A DNA stretch of 64,000 nucleotides from an uncultured Moraxella sp. (lineage in GTDB: Bacteria > Pseudomonadota > Gammaproteobacteria > Pseudomonadales > Moraxellaceae), in the NCBI GenBank assembly GCA_943908425.1, contig CALTTC010000008.1, forward strand, positions 1 through 64,000, given 5' to 3'. The notes beneath the pieces are model-generated. The model saw nothing but the letters and a program-made list of their open reading frames with translations. It was not told the origin of the DNA and ran no database searches. Positions 30,641 to 39,247 of this stretch are shown here, piece by piece. The position numbers were made by a program, and so were the translations under genes. The number at the start of each line of letters is the position of its first letter. Within the stretch, counting starts at the first letter, position 1.

Positions 30641-30805
30641 ATGAAATTTAGCAATTATCAAATTGACACTATTTTTTTGATGCTTGCCATCGCTTTTGTT
30701 ATGCTGGCAATAATCCTTCAAAATCCTGCCTTTATTGGGTCGGTGATTATTTGCTTTATTTTTGGTGTTAAAAAAATTCAAGATATGCCAAAAGATGAAG
30801 CCTAA
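30641..30805 (+). CDS. Small hypothetical membrane protein
   Basis: A 54-residue protein starting at ATG 30641, 13 bases after nuoA. Residues 10-43 are hydrophobic and form one or two membrane helices (FLMLAIAFVMLAIILQ and SVIICFIFGVKKI), with a charged end KDEA. I do not recognise the family. It is not a nuo subunit. Transcription from the nuoA promoter would include it. Confidence 0.5.
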   Translation: MKFSNYQIDTIFLMLAIAFVMLAIILQNPAFIGSVIICFIFGVKKIQDMPKDEA

Positions 30806-30886
30806 GCAATTTGTTAAAAAGCTCAAGGATGTATTACGCACTAAATTTATTTAAGTTTTAATTGGGATATTTAAAAGGGCATTAAT

Positions 30887-31454
30887 ATGCAAAAAAAAGT
30901 TTGCTGAATTTATAGAATTGTTAGGCGGTTGTTATGATGACGATGACAAGTCAGAATTGTTTGCTTTATTTGCCAGTTTGACTGGCGATAAGCAAGACTT
31001 CACTGATTTTTTGACAAATGTCTATGGTTATTCGCAAGAGGATATTGAAAACTGGATAGACGAACATGACTACAGTCAGTATGAGGACGAAGAAGAAGCG
31101 GAATATTCACAGCGTTTAAATTTATCGCACGATGTTTGTTTGTTATTTCGTGAGTTTGTTTATATCTACAATGACGATTGGAAAATGGATTATGAAAGTC
31201 TAAGCCAGTATATTTCTGAAAATATTGACCAAGCGTTTAAAGTCACTTTTGCAGAATGCAAGACAGCTTTTGATGAGTCAGAGGGCAAAGTTATGCCAAC
31301 CGATGTGGTTCGCCAAAAAATAGAACAACAAAGCAATTTTACTTTACTTGAGCTTAAGAACGGTAATGATGATGTGAATTTTGCCATTGTCAAAAAAGCC
31401 GATAAACCAAAAATTTTAACCTTAGCAGATGAGTTGGGTTTTATAGCGATGTAA
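30887..31454 (+). pseudogene. Acidic hypothetical protein gene, out of frame at an A8 run after the start codon
   Basis: The long frame from about 30891 to 31454 has no ATG of its own near its beginning. An ATG at 30887, with AAAAGGG 7 bases upstream as ribosome binding site, reads MQKKVC and stops. If the eight A bases at 30891-30898 were seven, it would read MQKKFAEFIELLGG and continue for 188 residues. The product would be very acidic (YDDDD, YEDEEEAEY) and cytoplasmic, with a final LTLADELGF. No family is recognised. A run of A at this spot permits slippage, so a fraction of full-length protein may be made. TTG 30918 is a less likely start. Confidence 0.6.
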
Positions 31455-31535
31455 TTGAGATGGAATGTCTAAGAATTTAACAGCCTTAAGTCAATTTCCT
31501 TATTAGTGCCAGTTTAAGAACAAGCAGTGACAATT

Positions 31536-32207
31536 ATGAAATACAATTTAACCAACGCCAATACCGAGCTACCATGCCAAGGGCTAGGGGCGACCAACCC
31601 AAGCATTGATTCAATCACCCAAGAGCAAGTGGACCAAAATGTCTTTATGGGACGCTTACAAGATTTGGTACACGCATCAGCCAACTGGGGTCGCAAACAT
31701 TCCTTGTGGCCCTTTAACTTTGGCACGTCTTGTTGTTATGTGGAGTATGCCACGACCTTGACGGCGGTACACGATTTGTCTCGTTTTGGGGCAGAAGTGA
31801 TACGGGCATCGCCACGCCAAGCCGATGTGATGATTGTGGCGGGGACGTGCTTTATTAAAATGGCACCGGTGATTTTGCGTCTGTACGAGCAAATGCTAGA
31901 ACCCAAATGGGTGATTTCAATGGGGGCGTGCGCCAATTCTGGCGGTATGTATGATATTTATTCGGTGGTGCAAGGGGTGGATAAGATTTTGCCTGTGGAC
32001 GTATATATTCCAGGCTGTCCGCCACGCCCTGAAGCGGTGATTCAAGCGATTATGCTCTTGCAAGAATCTATCACCAAAGAACGCCGTCCGCTTGGTATCC
32101 ATCTGCCCCAAACGGTATATCAGCCGATAATGACCCCAGAGCGTGATAGAAAACAAGCCGACCGTATTGCAGTGAAGAATTTAAGAAGTCCTGATGGGGT
32201 GGAGTGA
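31536..32207 (+). CDS. nuoB: NADH-quinone oxidoreductase subunit B
   Basis: A 223-residue peripheral-arm subunit that binds cluster N2, the last Fe-S centre before quinone. The ligands are visible: the adjacent cysteines in [10 protein letters not shown], then GTCFIKMAP and [22 protein letters not shown] is the usual helix. ATG 31536 is chosen; a GTG lies at 31527 and no strong ribosome binding site favours either. Followed by a desaturase/EamA pair instead of the usual nuoC/D. Confidence 0.94.
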   Translation: MKYNLTNANTELPCQGLGATNPSIDSITQEQVDQNVFMGRLQDLVHASANWGRKHSLWPFNFGTSCCYVEYATTLTAVHDLSRFGAEVIRASPRQADVMIVAGTCFIKMAPVILRLYEQMLEPKWVISMGACANSGGMYDIYSVVQGVDKILPVDVYIPGCPPRPEAVIQAIMLLQESITKERRPLGIHLPQTVYQPIMTPERDRKQADRIAVKNLRSPDGVE

Positions 32208-32260
32208 ATTTTGTTTTGTGAGTAAAATTCATTAACTAGGAATTGACAAGGAGTTATGTA

Positions 32261-33200
32261 ATGCAACATAAGAAGCTTGATAGAGAAATTTTGAAACAGA
32301 TTAAACTTCTCTATGTATGATAATTGGCACGCCCCCATTGCATTGGGTATGGATTTTGCTTTGATTGTATTTGCTATTGCATTAAGTGAATACTCTTATT
32401 GGTTTTTAACTTTAACTTTGCTAATTATTAGTAGTCGCCAAAGGGCTTTGGCTACAATATTGCACGAAGCATCTCACTCTGCATTAACGAAGAATAAAAA
32501 GTTTGGAAAAATACTTGGGACTTATTTTTCAGGTTATCTAATTTTTCAGAGTTGGGATAGTTATACACAATCGCACGTCAAAAATCATCACCTAAAAATA
32601 GGTACGGATTTAGACCCTGATTATGAATACTATAAGTCATCAGGTGTTTTTGATGCTTATAATAAAAGAGAATTTTTTTGGAGATTTTTTATTGCTCCAA
32701 TTTTATGTTTAAAATTATTTTCAAATATAAAATATTTATTTGTAAATCGTCTGATGTCTAGTGCAAATAAAAAAGAACTTTTAAAAATTTTATTGGTTCA
32801 TATTTTATTTTTTGCAATAGGAACTTATTTTGTTGGATATAAATTTTATTTATTATATTGGATTTTTCCTTACTTTACTGTATTTCAAATGATAACTTGG
32901 TTTATTGAATTGGCTGAACATTATCCTATGATTGCTTATGCTAAAAGTAATATAGAAATTTCAAGAAATCGTTTTAGTCATTTTATAGAGCATTTTTTTA
33001 CTGGAATGCACGGAGAAAATTACCACCTTATTCATCATTTATTTCCTGCTATTCCATTTTGGAACTTAGAAAAAGCTCATCATATTTTAATGCAGGATGA
33101 TGAGTATTGTTCCATAAATGAAAGATTTGGCGGAATTTTTATTTCTAACAATAAAAACCCTTCTATGTGGCAACAGTTATGGAGAAGGGAGTATGTCTAA
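32261..33200 (+). CDS. Fatty acid desaturase family protein with a 4-bp duplication near its 5' end
   Basis: A membrane di-iron desaturase with the three histidine boxes HEASH, HVKNHH and HLIHH, and several hydrophobic helices. The natural start looks like ATG 32261, with AAGGAG 7 bases upstream. From there it reads MQHKKLDREILKQIKLLY and then hits TGA at 32318 because TATG is duplicated at 32312-32319. Removing one copy restores LLYDNWHAPIAL and a 311-residue protein. The intact frame can also start at ATG 32313, which overlaps that stop, giving 295 residues by reinitiation. The gene is clearly AT-rich compared with nuo genes, which suggests transfer. Lipid substrate unknown. Confidence 0.75.
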
Positions 33201-34113
33201 GGTAATGTTGGGAGTTTTGTTGGCGTTATCGGCTGCTGCTCTTAATGCGTCCATTGGGGTATTTAGTAAAGTTTTGCTACAAAATGGGTTAAGTCCACAA
33301 GATATTGCTTTTTTTAAGACGGTTTGTGCTTTTGTGATATTGAGTTTAATTTTGATTAACAAGCCATTATCAGTACAAAAAAAAGAAATTGTTAATAGTG
33401 AAATAACATCAGATTTAAATTGGTTAAATCTACTGACTAAAATAGCCATCTGTGCATTTTTGGGTATTTTTGTGTTATTTTTCTTTGAAACAACCGCTTA
33501 TCAATATGGCTTTGCATCAAGTGTTGTGGTTGTTTTAATGGCTTCTGCCTCTGTTTCGGCATTGCTATTTGGGAAGATTTTATTAAACGAGAAATTAAAA
33601 ATTTCCGCTATTTTAGGGACATTATTGGCGATTATTGGAATATTTGCAATATCGTGGTCTGGTGGTAGTAATTTAAATATGCTATTAAATGCAATTATCG
33701 CAGGTAGTGGCTATGGTGTTTTTTCGGTTTTGGTAAAAAAATTCTCTTTAAATGGTGGAATTTATTTAACGAGATTATTTATGATGTTCGGTAGTATGTA
33801 TTTATTTTTTCCTTATTTAAATAACATACACCACATTGATTGGAATGCTTTGATTGTAATGAATGTATTGGCATTAGCAGTATTGCCCACCATACTGGGA
33901 TTTTATTGCACAACTAAGGCTTTAAATTATTTGACAGCAGCAAAAGTGCAGGTTACAGAATTATCCGAACCTATTTTTGCAGTTGTTATGGCTTGGGTGT
34001 TTTTAAGTGAATTGCCAACCTATCAATTTTTTGTTGGAGCGATTTTTATTATAATGGGCATTGTTCTAATCAACCAAATGCACCAAAGTTTATTAGCAAA
34101 AATAACTAAATAA
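33193..34113 (+). CDS. EamA/DMT family transporter
   Basis: A 306-residue inner-membrane protein with about ten hydrophobic helices in two EamA repeats. The first repeat begins LLALSAAALNASIGVFSKVLL, and the second ends in the conserved helix before AKVQVTELSEPIFAVVMAW. Members export amino acids, metabolites or drugs; the substrate cannot be read from sequence. ATG 33193 overlaps the desaturase stop by 8 bases and follows GGAGAAGGGAG, so the two are translated together. AT-rich like its partner. Probable acquired pair inside nuo. Confidence 0.85.
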   Translation: MSKVMLGVLLALSAAALNASIGVFSKVLLQNGLSPQDIAFFKTVCAFVILSLILINKPLSVQKKEIVNSEITSDLNWLNLLTKIAICAFLGIFVLFFFETTAYQYGFASSVVVVLMASASVSALLFGKILLNEKLKISAILGTLLAIIGIFAISWSGGSNLNMLLNAIIAGSGYGVFSVLVKKFSLNGGIYLTRLFMMFGSMYLFFPYLNNIHHIDWNALIVMNVLALAVLPTILGFYCTTKALNYLTAAKVQVTELSEPIFAVVMAWVFLSELPTYQFFVGAIFIIMGIVLINQMHQSLLAKITK

Positions 34114-34187
34114 ATTCGCTTTAAACCGCAAGCACCAAATTAAATTAAGTTAAACAAATTAACAAACACAAACACAAAGTTGGTATT

Positions 34188-35936
34188 ATGAGCATTCACC
34201 ACATTCACGATTTTGATATTTTAGATGGGTTAAATACTTATTTTAATAACCTAACCGCCCAACAAACGGCAGACGGCATTCCCACCATTTGGGTGGATAA
34301 AGCCCAAATTTTAGACGTATTGCTTTATTTACGCAAACTGTCCAAGCCTTTTGTTATGCTGGTGGATTTATCCGCTGTTGATGAGCGGCTGCGTGTCCAC
34401 CGTGAGGGCTTGCCGCCAAGTGATTTTACGGTGTTTTATCATTTGATGAGCCTTGAGCGAAACTCAGATATTCGTATTAAAGTGGCTTTGCGTGAGGGCG
34501 AAAGCATACCATCAGCGACCAAAATTTATCCCAACGCCAACTGGTATGAGCGTGAGGTGTGGGATATGTTTGGGGTGGTGTTTGATGGGCATCCGCACCT
34601 AACACGGATTTTACTCCCCAAATATTGGGAAGGACACCCACTGCGTAAAGAATACCACGCCCGTGCTACCGAATTTAGCCCTTATTTTTTAAATACCGCC
34701 AAGCAACAATTTGAGCAAGAAAATCTACGTTTTGTGCCAGAAGAGTGGGGAATGAAACGCTCTGGGCGTGATGAGGATTTTATGTTTTTAAACATTGGTC
34801 CTAATCACCCCTCTGCCCACGGTGCGTTTCGCTTGGTGCTACAGTTGGACGGTGAGGAGGTGGTTGATTGTATTCCTGACATTGGCTACCACCACCGTGG
34901 GGCGGAAAAAATGGCAGAGAGACAAACGTGGCATTCATTTATTCCTTATACCGACCGCATTGATTATTTGGGTGGGGTGATGAATGAGTTGCCTTATATT
35001 ATGGCAGTTGAGAAACTGGCTGGTATTACTGTGCCTGACCGAGCCAACACCATTCGTATTATGATGAGTGAACTGTTTCGTATTACCAATAATTTGCTTT
35101 ACTGGGGGACGTTTATTCAGGACGCTGGCGGTATGACCCCTGTGTTTTATATGTTTACCGACCGCCAAAAAGCCTATGACATCATTGAGGCGGTAACGGG
35201 CTATCGTATGCACCCTGCGTGGTTTAGGATTGGGGGGACGGCGATGGATTTGCCCAATGGTTGGGATAGGCTTGTGCGTGAGTTTTTGGATTGGATGCCA
35301 AAACGCATTGATGAATACGTTAAGGCCACGATGACCAATAGCGTATTAAAAGGACGCACCCAAGCGGTTGCCCAATACGATGCCAAGCACGCTTTGGCGT
35401 GGGGCGTAACAGGGGCGGGTTTACGTGCCACAGGCATTGATTTTGATTTGCGTAAAGCTCGCCCTTATTTGGGCTATGAAAATTTTGACTTTGAGGTGCC
35501 TGTATTTTATAACGGCGATGCCTACGACCGCTGTTTGGTCAAAATTGAAGAAATTCGCCAAAGTCTAAGAATTATTGAGCAGTGTCTAAACAATATGCCA
35601 AGTGGGGCGTATAAATCCGACCACCCCTTGGCAGTACCACCCCCCAAAGACAAAACTTTGCAAGACATTGATACACTCATCAACCACTTTATTTCGGTGT
35701 CGTGGGGACCTGTGATGCCAGCGGGCGAAAGCTGTGCGATGGTAGAGGGGGTCAAAGGGCTAAACAGCTATTATGTTACCTCTGATAAAGCCACAATGAG
35801 CTATCGCACCCGTATTCGTACGCCAACCTTTGCCCATATCCAGCAAATGCCCAGTGTGATTAACGGCTCACTCGTTTCTGATGCCATTATTTATTTGGCA
35901 AGTATTGATATTGTGATGGCGGATTGTGATCGGTAG
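34188..35936 (+). CDS. nuoC: NADH-quinone oxidoreductase fused subunits C and D
   Basis: A 582-residue protein with NuoC in residues 1-180 ([25 protein letters not shown]) and NuoD after a linker ([35 protein letters not shown]). The fusion is normal for gamma-proteobacteria such as Pseudomonas, Acinetobacter and E. coli. NuoD forms the quinone-binding pocket with NuoB. It is preceded by the EamA cargo gene and followed by a 510-base gap and further cargo, so it is isolated from both nuoB and nuoE. Confidence 0.94.
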   Translation: MSIHHIHDFDILDGLNTYFNNLTAQQTADGIPTIWVDKAQILDVLLYLRKLSKPFVMLVDLSAVDERLRVHREGLPPSDFTVFYHLMSLERNSDIRIKVALREGESIPSATKIYPNANWYEREVWDMFGVVFDGHPHLTRILLPKYWEGHPLRKEYHARATEFSPYFLNTAKQQFEQENLRFVPEEWGMKRSGRDEDFMFLNIGPNHPSAHGAFRLVLQLDGEEVVDCIPDIGYHHRGAEKMAERQTWHSFIPYTDRIDYLGGVMNELPYIMAVEKLAGITVPDRANTIRIMMSELFRITNNLLYWGTFIQDAGGMTPVFYMFTDRQKAYDIIEAVTGYRMHPAWFRIGGTAMDLPNGWDRLVREFLDWMPKRIDEYVKATMTNSVLKGRTQAVAQYDAKHALAWGVTGAGLRATGIDFDLRKARPYLGYENFDFEVPVFYNGDAYDRCLVKIEEIRQSLRIIEQCLNNMPSGAYKSDHPLAVPPPKDKTLQDIDTLINHFISVSWGPVMPAGESCAMVEGVKGLNSYYVTSDKATMSYRTRIRTPTFAHIQQMPSVINGSLVSDAIIYLASIDIVMADCDR

Positions 35937-36446
35937 TTGGTTTTGTTAAAACAGGCATTCAAGCTGATATCAGTAAAATGAATGATGATTTACCAAGGGC
36001 GGTTTATGCAAATAAAATTGGTGTTGATTTGCTGTTGCTTAAGGGGGTAAACAACCCAAAAATTGTGTGGCAATTTTGGAAAACTTGTTTTGAAAAAGTC
36101 AAGAATTGGTCAATATTGTTGTAATAATGGCATAAGCTTTGGTTTTATCTTAAGGTTATGAGTAGCCTAAAGAAATGACTACGACTTGTTGTTTTTAGTG
36201 CCTATTTTTTTTTGAGATTTGCCTTTATTGCCAAAAATGTCAGTGATTTGTCGGCAAAGCAAGGCTAATTTTTAGAAGCTTTAAGGTATTGAATTAAAAA
36301 TAGGTTGTAAAAACCGTTACGTGTGATGTTGGTGCTTATAAAAAAAGCAGGAGCGTATTATTGATTTGAAGATAGGTATATGACTTGTTTGTCATATTAT
36401 TTGATAGCAAGCAGTTCAGAGATATTCGTTAGCATTTAATAACACA
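35937..36446. other. Gap after nuoCD with a possible gene remnant
   Basis: The first 190 bases hold an open frame (35945-36124; internal ATG 35978) that translates to about 48-59 residues, including NDDLPRAVYANKIGVDLLLL and FWKTCFEKVKNW. It reads like a protein fragment rather than noise, but I recognise no family and there is no ribosome binding site. The remaining sequence to 36446 is AT-rich and shows nothing nameable apart from what must be a promoter for the LysE gene. Confidence 0.35.
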
Positions 36447-37085
36447 ATGGATTTTGGCATATGGGCAGGCTTTATCGGTTCGGTGGTGCTGTTTTTATTA
36501 ACCCCCAGCCCTGTTACGGTGATGGTGGCAAATAACAGTGCCAAACAAGGAATGATGGCAGGGCTACTCACGATTGCAGGGACGAATACCGCCTCTTTAG
36601 TACTCATTGGCATATCGTTTTTGGTTATTTATGGCGTGATAGCGGTGAGTGAACATTGGCTCACATTGCTGACGTTAATGGGCTGTTTGTATTTGCTTTA
36701 TTTTGCGGTAGGGTTGATTAAAGACAGCTTTACCCCTGTTATAGAAACACCGCAAAATATATCAATGCGTGTCTTACAAAAGCCACTGCGTGCTTATTTT
36801 AGCCAAGGATTTTTGGTGGGGATTAGTAATCCTAAAGATGTGCTGTTTTTTATGGCGTTTTTTCCCTTATTTTTTGGTATCAGTGCCAATAAATTGCTGG
36901 CAATGGGGCTATTAACGGCGACTTGGGTGGTGTTAGATTATGCCATATTATTACTGTACGGCTTATTATTTGCGAGCGTTGCCAAGCCGAAATTTATCCA
37001 ATTAAGTAGCCAGTTGGCGGGGCTTGTCTTGGTGATTGTGGCGGTGGTGGGGATTGTGAAATCATTAACGCTTGTGATGGTATAA
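36447..37085 (+). CDS. LysE/RhtB-family amino acid exporter
   Basis: A 212-residue membrane protein with about six hydrophobic helices. LTPSPVTVMVANNSAKQGMMAG near residues 18-39 matches the first conserved block of LysE family exporters (usually TPGP), and GFLVGISNPKDVLFFMAFFPLF near residue 125 the second. Such proteins export amino acids or their derivatives. It begins a small cargo block with pilU between nuoCD and nuoE. Start ATG 36447; the ribosome binding site is weak. Confidence 0.85.
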   Translation: MDFGIWAGFIGSVVLFLLTPSPVTVMVANNSAKQGMMAGLLTIAGTNTASLVLIGISFLVIYGVIAVSEHWLTLLTLMGCLYLLYFAVGLIKDSFTPVIETPQNISMRVLQKPLRAYFSQGFLVGISNPKDVLFFMAFFPLFFGISANKLLAMGLLTATWVVLDYAILLLYGLLFASVAKPKFIQLSSQLAGLVLVIVAVVGIVKSLTLVMV

Positions 37086-37186
37086 GTAATGCAAATTTTT
37101 GTGGTATAATTTTGTGGTATAATAAAGGCGTATGCCAAAAGCCAGCTCATTGTCCGCTTTGGCAATAAAAATAAAATGGTGGAATA

Positions 37187-38392
37187 ATGCATAAAGAAGA
37201 ATTGATTGCCTTTGCTGAAGAGTCGCTTGCCGAAGCGCGTAAGATGATGTTTGCAATGCTCACAAAAGTAGTACAAATTGGCGGTTCGGATTTATTTATT
37301 ACCGCCGAATTCCCCCCAAGTGTCAAGCACCAAGGCTTGATGAAGCCATTGTCTAAGCAGACGCTATCTGCTGACAAGACCAAATTATTTGCTTACAGCT
37401 TAATGAATGAACGCCAGCAAGAGGAATTTGAAGAGCATTTGGAGTGCAATTTTGCCATCAATGTGCCTAATGTCAGTCGTTTTCGGGTCAATGTCTTTCA
37501 ACAGCAATTACAGGTCGGTATGGTGATTCGTACCATTGCCGCTGAGATTCCCAATTTTGAAAAACTCAAATTACCCCAAAAGCTAAAAGACGTTATTATG
37601 GAAAAACGGGGCTTGGTGCTTGTGGTGGGTGGTACAGGCTCTGGCAAATCCACGTCTTTGGCAGCGATGATTGACTATCGTAACGAAAACAGTGCAGGAC
37701 ATATTATTACCGTAGAAGACCCTGTAGAATATGTCCATAAGCACAAAAAGTCAATGATTACCCATCGTGAAGTGGGGGTGGATAGCCATTCTTGGCACAA
37801 TGCCCTAAAAAATACCTTGCGTCAAGCCCCTGATGTGATTTTGATTGGAGAGATTCGTGATACGGAGACGATGGAGCACGCCATTGCTTTTGCTGAAACG
37901 GGGCATTTGTGCCTAGGGACGCTCCACGCCAATAACGCCAACCAAACCCTTGACCGTATCATTAACTTTTTTCCTGAAGAGCGTCGCCAGCAATTATTGA
38001 TGGATTTATCGTCCAATATGAAGGCGATTATTAGCCAACGCCTGATTCGCACTGAAGACGGCAAGGGACGGCGAGCGGCGGTAGAGATTATGCTAAACAC
38101 CCGTTTGGTGTCGGATTTGATTTTAAAAGGCGAGATGCACGAACTAAAATCAGTGATGACCAAAAGCCGTGAAGTGGGTATGCAAACCTTTGACCAAGCG
38201 TTGTTTGATTTGTACAATGAAGGGGCGATTACTTATGATGAAGCCATTCATAACGCCGATTCTGCCAATGAATTACGCTTGGAGATTAAGCTAAAAGGCA
38301 AGCGAAAACAAGCTGAAGAAGTCTCTGGTGGGTTGTCGCTTATGCAGGACAAAGCAGAAAAAGAGGACGATGAGGACGAGCCAAAAGCTTAA
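37187..38392 (+). CDS. pilU: Type IV pilus retraction ATPase PilU
   Basis: A 401-residue hexameric secretion-type ATPase. The N domain binds pilus platform parts. The motor domain has Walker A GGTGSGKST (residues 147-155), the acidic box ITVEDPVEYVH, Walker B ILIGEIRDTET and the histidine box TGHLCLGTLHANN. The C-terminal acidic tail KEDDEDEPKA and overall length favour PilU over PilT (about 345 residues). PilU helps PilT retract pili for twitching and DNA uptake. pilU usually follows pilT; here it stands alone between a LysE exporter and nuoE. Confidence 0.88.
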   Translation: MHKEELIAFAEESLAEARKMMFAMLTKVVQIGGSDLFITAEFPPSVKHQGLMKPLSKQTLSADKTKLFAYSLMNERQQEEFEEHLECNFAINVPNVSRFRVNVFQQQLQVGMVIRTIAAEIPNFEKLKLPQKLKDVIMEKRGLVLVVGGTGSGKSTSLAAMIDYRNENSAGHIITVEDPVEYVHKHKKSMITHREVGVDSHSWHNALKNTLRQAPDVILIGEIRDTETMEHAIAFAETGHLCLGTLHANNANQTLDRIINFFPEERRQQLLMDLSSNMKAIISQRLIRTEDGKGRRAAVEIMLNTRLVSDLILKGEMHELKSVMTKSREVGMQTFDQALFDLYNEGAITYDEAIHNADSANELRLEIKLKGKRKQAEEVSGGLSLMQDKAEKEDDEDEPKA

Positions 38393-38737
38393 CTTGATAC
38401 TAAAGGTTTAATGATTGATTAACCCAAACAATCAAAAACGTTTAAAAGGTTAAGCAAAAAAGTTTATAAAAATAGCCGACCCCAAGCTCACTCACTTGTT
38501 TTTGCAAAAAGTGTCTTTTTACATAAGTGTCTTTTGGCGTAAGTTTTAGTATGAGTTTTTGGCAAAAAGCGATACCGGATAATTTGGCATTTTTGTGAAG
38601 TGGCTACAAGATAAAATGGCGATATTTATTATGTTTTGTTATCAAAGCGTTGGCAGGCTTAGCGTTTGAATATTGCTATATTGAATATTGCTATATTGAT
38701 GGTTAATGGGTAATTACAGATAAATTTGTAGGTTATT
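38393..38737. other. Noncoding gap between pilU and nuoE
   Basis: No gene is visible. It contains near-repeats of AAGTGTCTTTT around 38508 and 38525 and a perfect 15-bp tandem repeat at 38667-38696. Any promoter serving nuoE to fpr must lie here. Confidence 0.5.
38667..38696. repeat. 15-bp tandem repeat upstream of nuoE
   Basis: TGAATATTGCTATAT occurs twice in direct succession, ending 41 bases before the nuoE ATG. The copies contain TATATT/GCTATAT elements that could act as -10 boxes, so copy number may affect promoter strength. Confidence 0.9.
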
Positions 38738-39247
38738 ATGAGAATTGTTACTGACAAAACCCCTAAGGTAGACATTCGTGCTATTTTGACCGCTGATGAA
38801 ATGGCAGGCATTGATACCTATATACACCATTATCCGCAAGCACGAGCAGCGGTTTTGGACGCTTTAAAACTCGTACAAAAACGCAACGGCTGGGTAAGCG
38901 ATGCACAAGTGCTTGCCATTGCCAATATGCTGTCAATGACGGTCGCTGACGTGGAAGGGGTGGCGACCTTTTTTAATCGCATTTATCGTCAGCCTGTGGG
39001 TCGCCACGTTATTTTATTGTGCGATTCAATCGCTTGTTATTTAAATGGTTATGAAGCATTGGCGGCGGCATTTAAAAAAGCACTTGGCATTGATTATGGA
39101 CAAACAACGAGTGATGGCAGATTTACCTTACTGCCGATTTGTTGTTTGGGTAATTGCGATAAAGGGGCAAGCGTGCTGATTGACGAAGACACTTATGGAC
39201 CTGTTAGCCCAAGCGAAGTTGAGCTGATTTTGGAGCAATATCTATGA
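38738..39247 (+). CDS. nuoE: NADH-quinone oxidoreductase subunit E
   Basis: A 169-residue peripheral subunit with a thioredoxin-like fold that binds the [2Fe-2S] cluster N1a. The four cysteine ligands are in LCDSIACYLNGYEAL and LLPICCLGNCDKGA. It works with NuoF at the NADH-oxidising end. It is the first gene of a tight block nuoEFGHIJKLMN; its stop overlaps the nuoF start (ATGA). Confidence 0.95.
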   Translation: MRIVTDKTPKVDIRAILTADEMAGIDTYIHHYPQARAAVLDALKLVQKRNGWVSDAQVLAIANMLSMTVADVEGVATFFNRIYRQPVGRHVILLCDSIACYLNGYEALAAAFKKALGIDYGQTTSDGRFTLLPICCLGNCDKGASVLIDEDTYGPVSPSEVELILEQYL

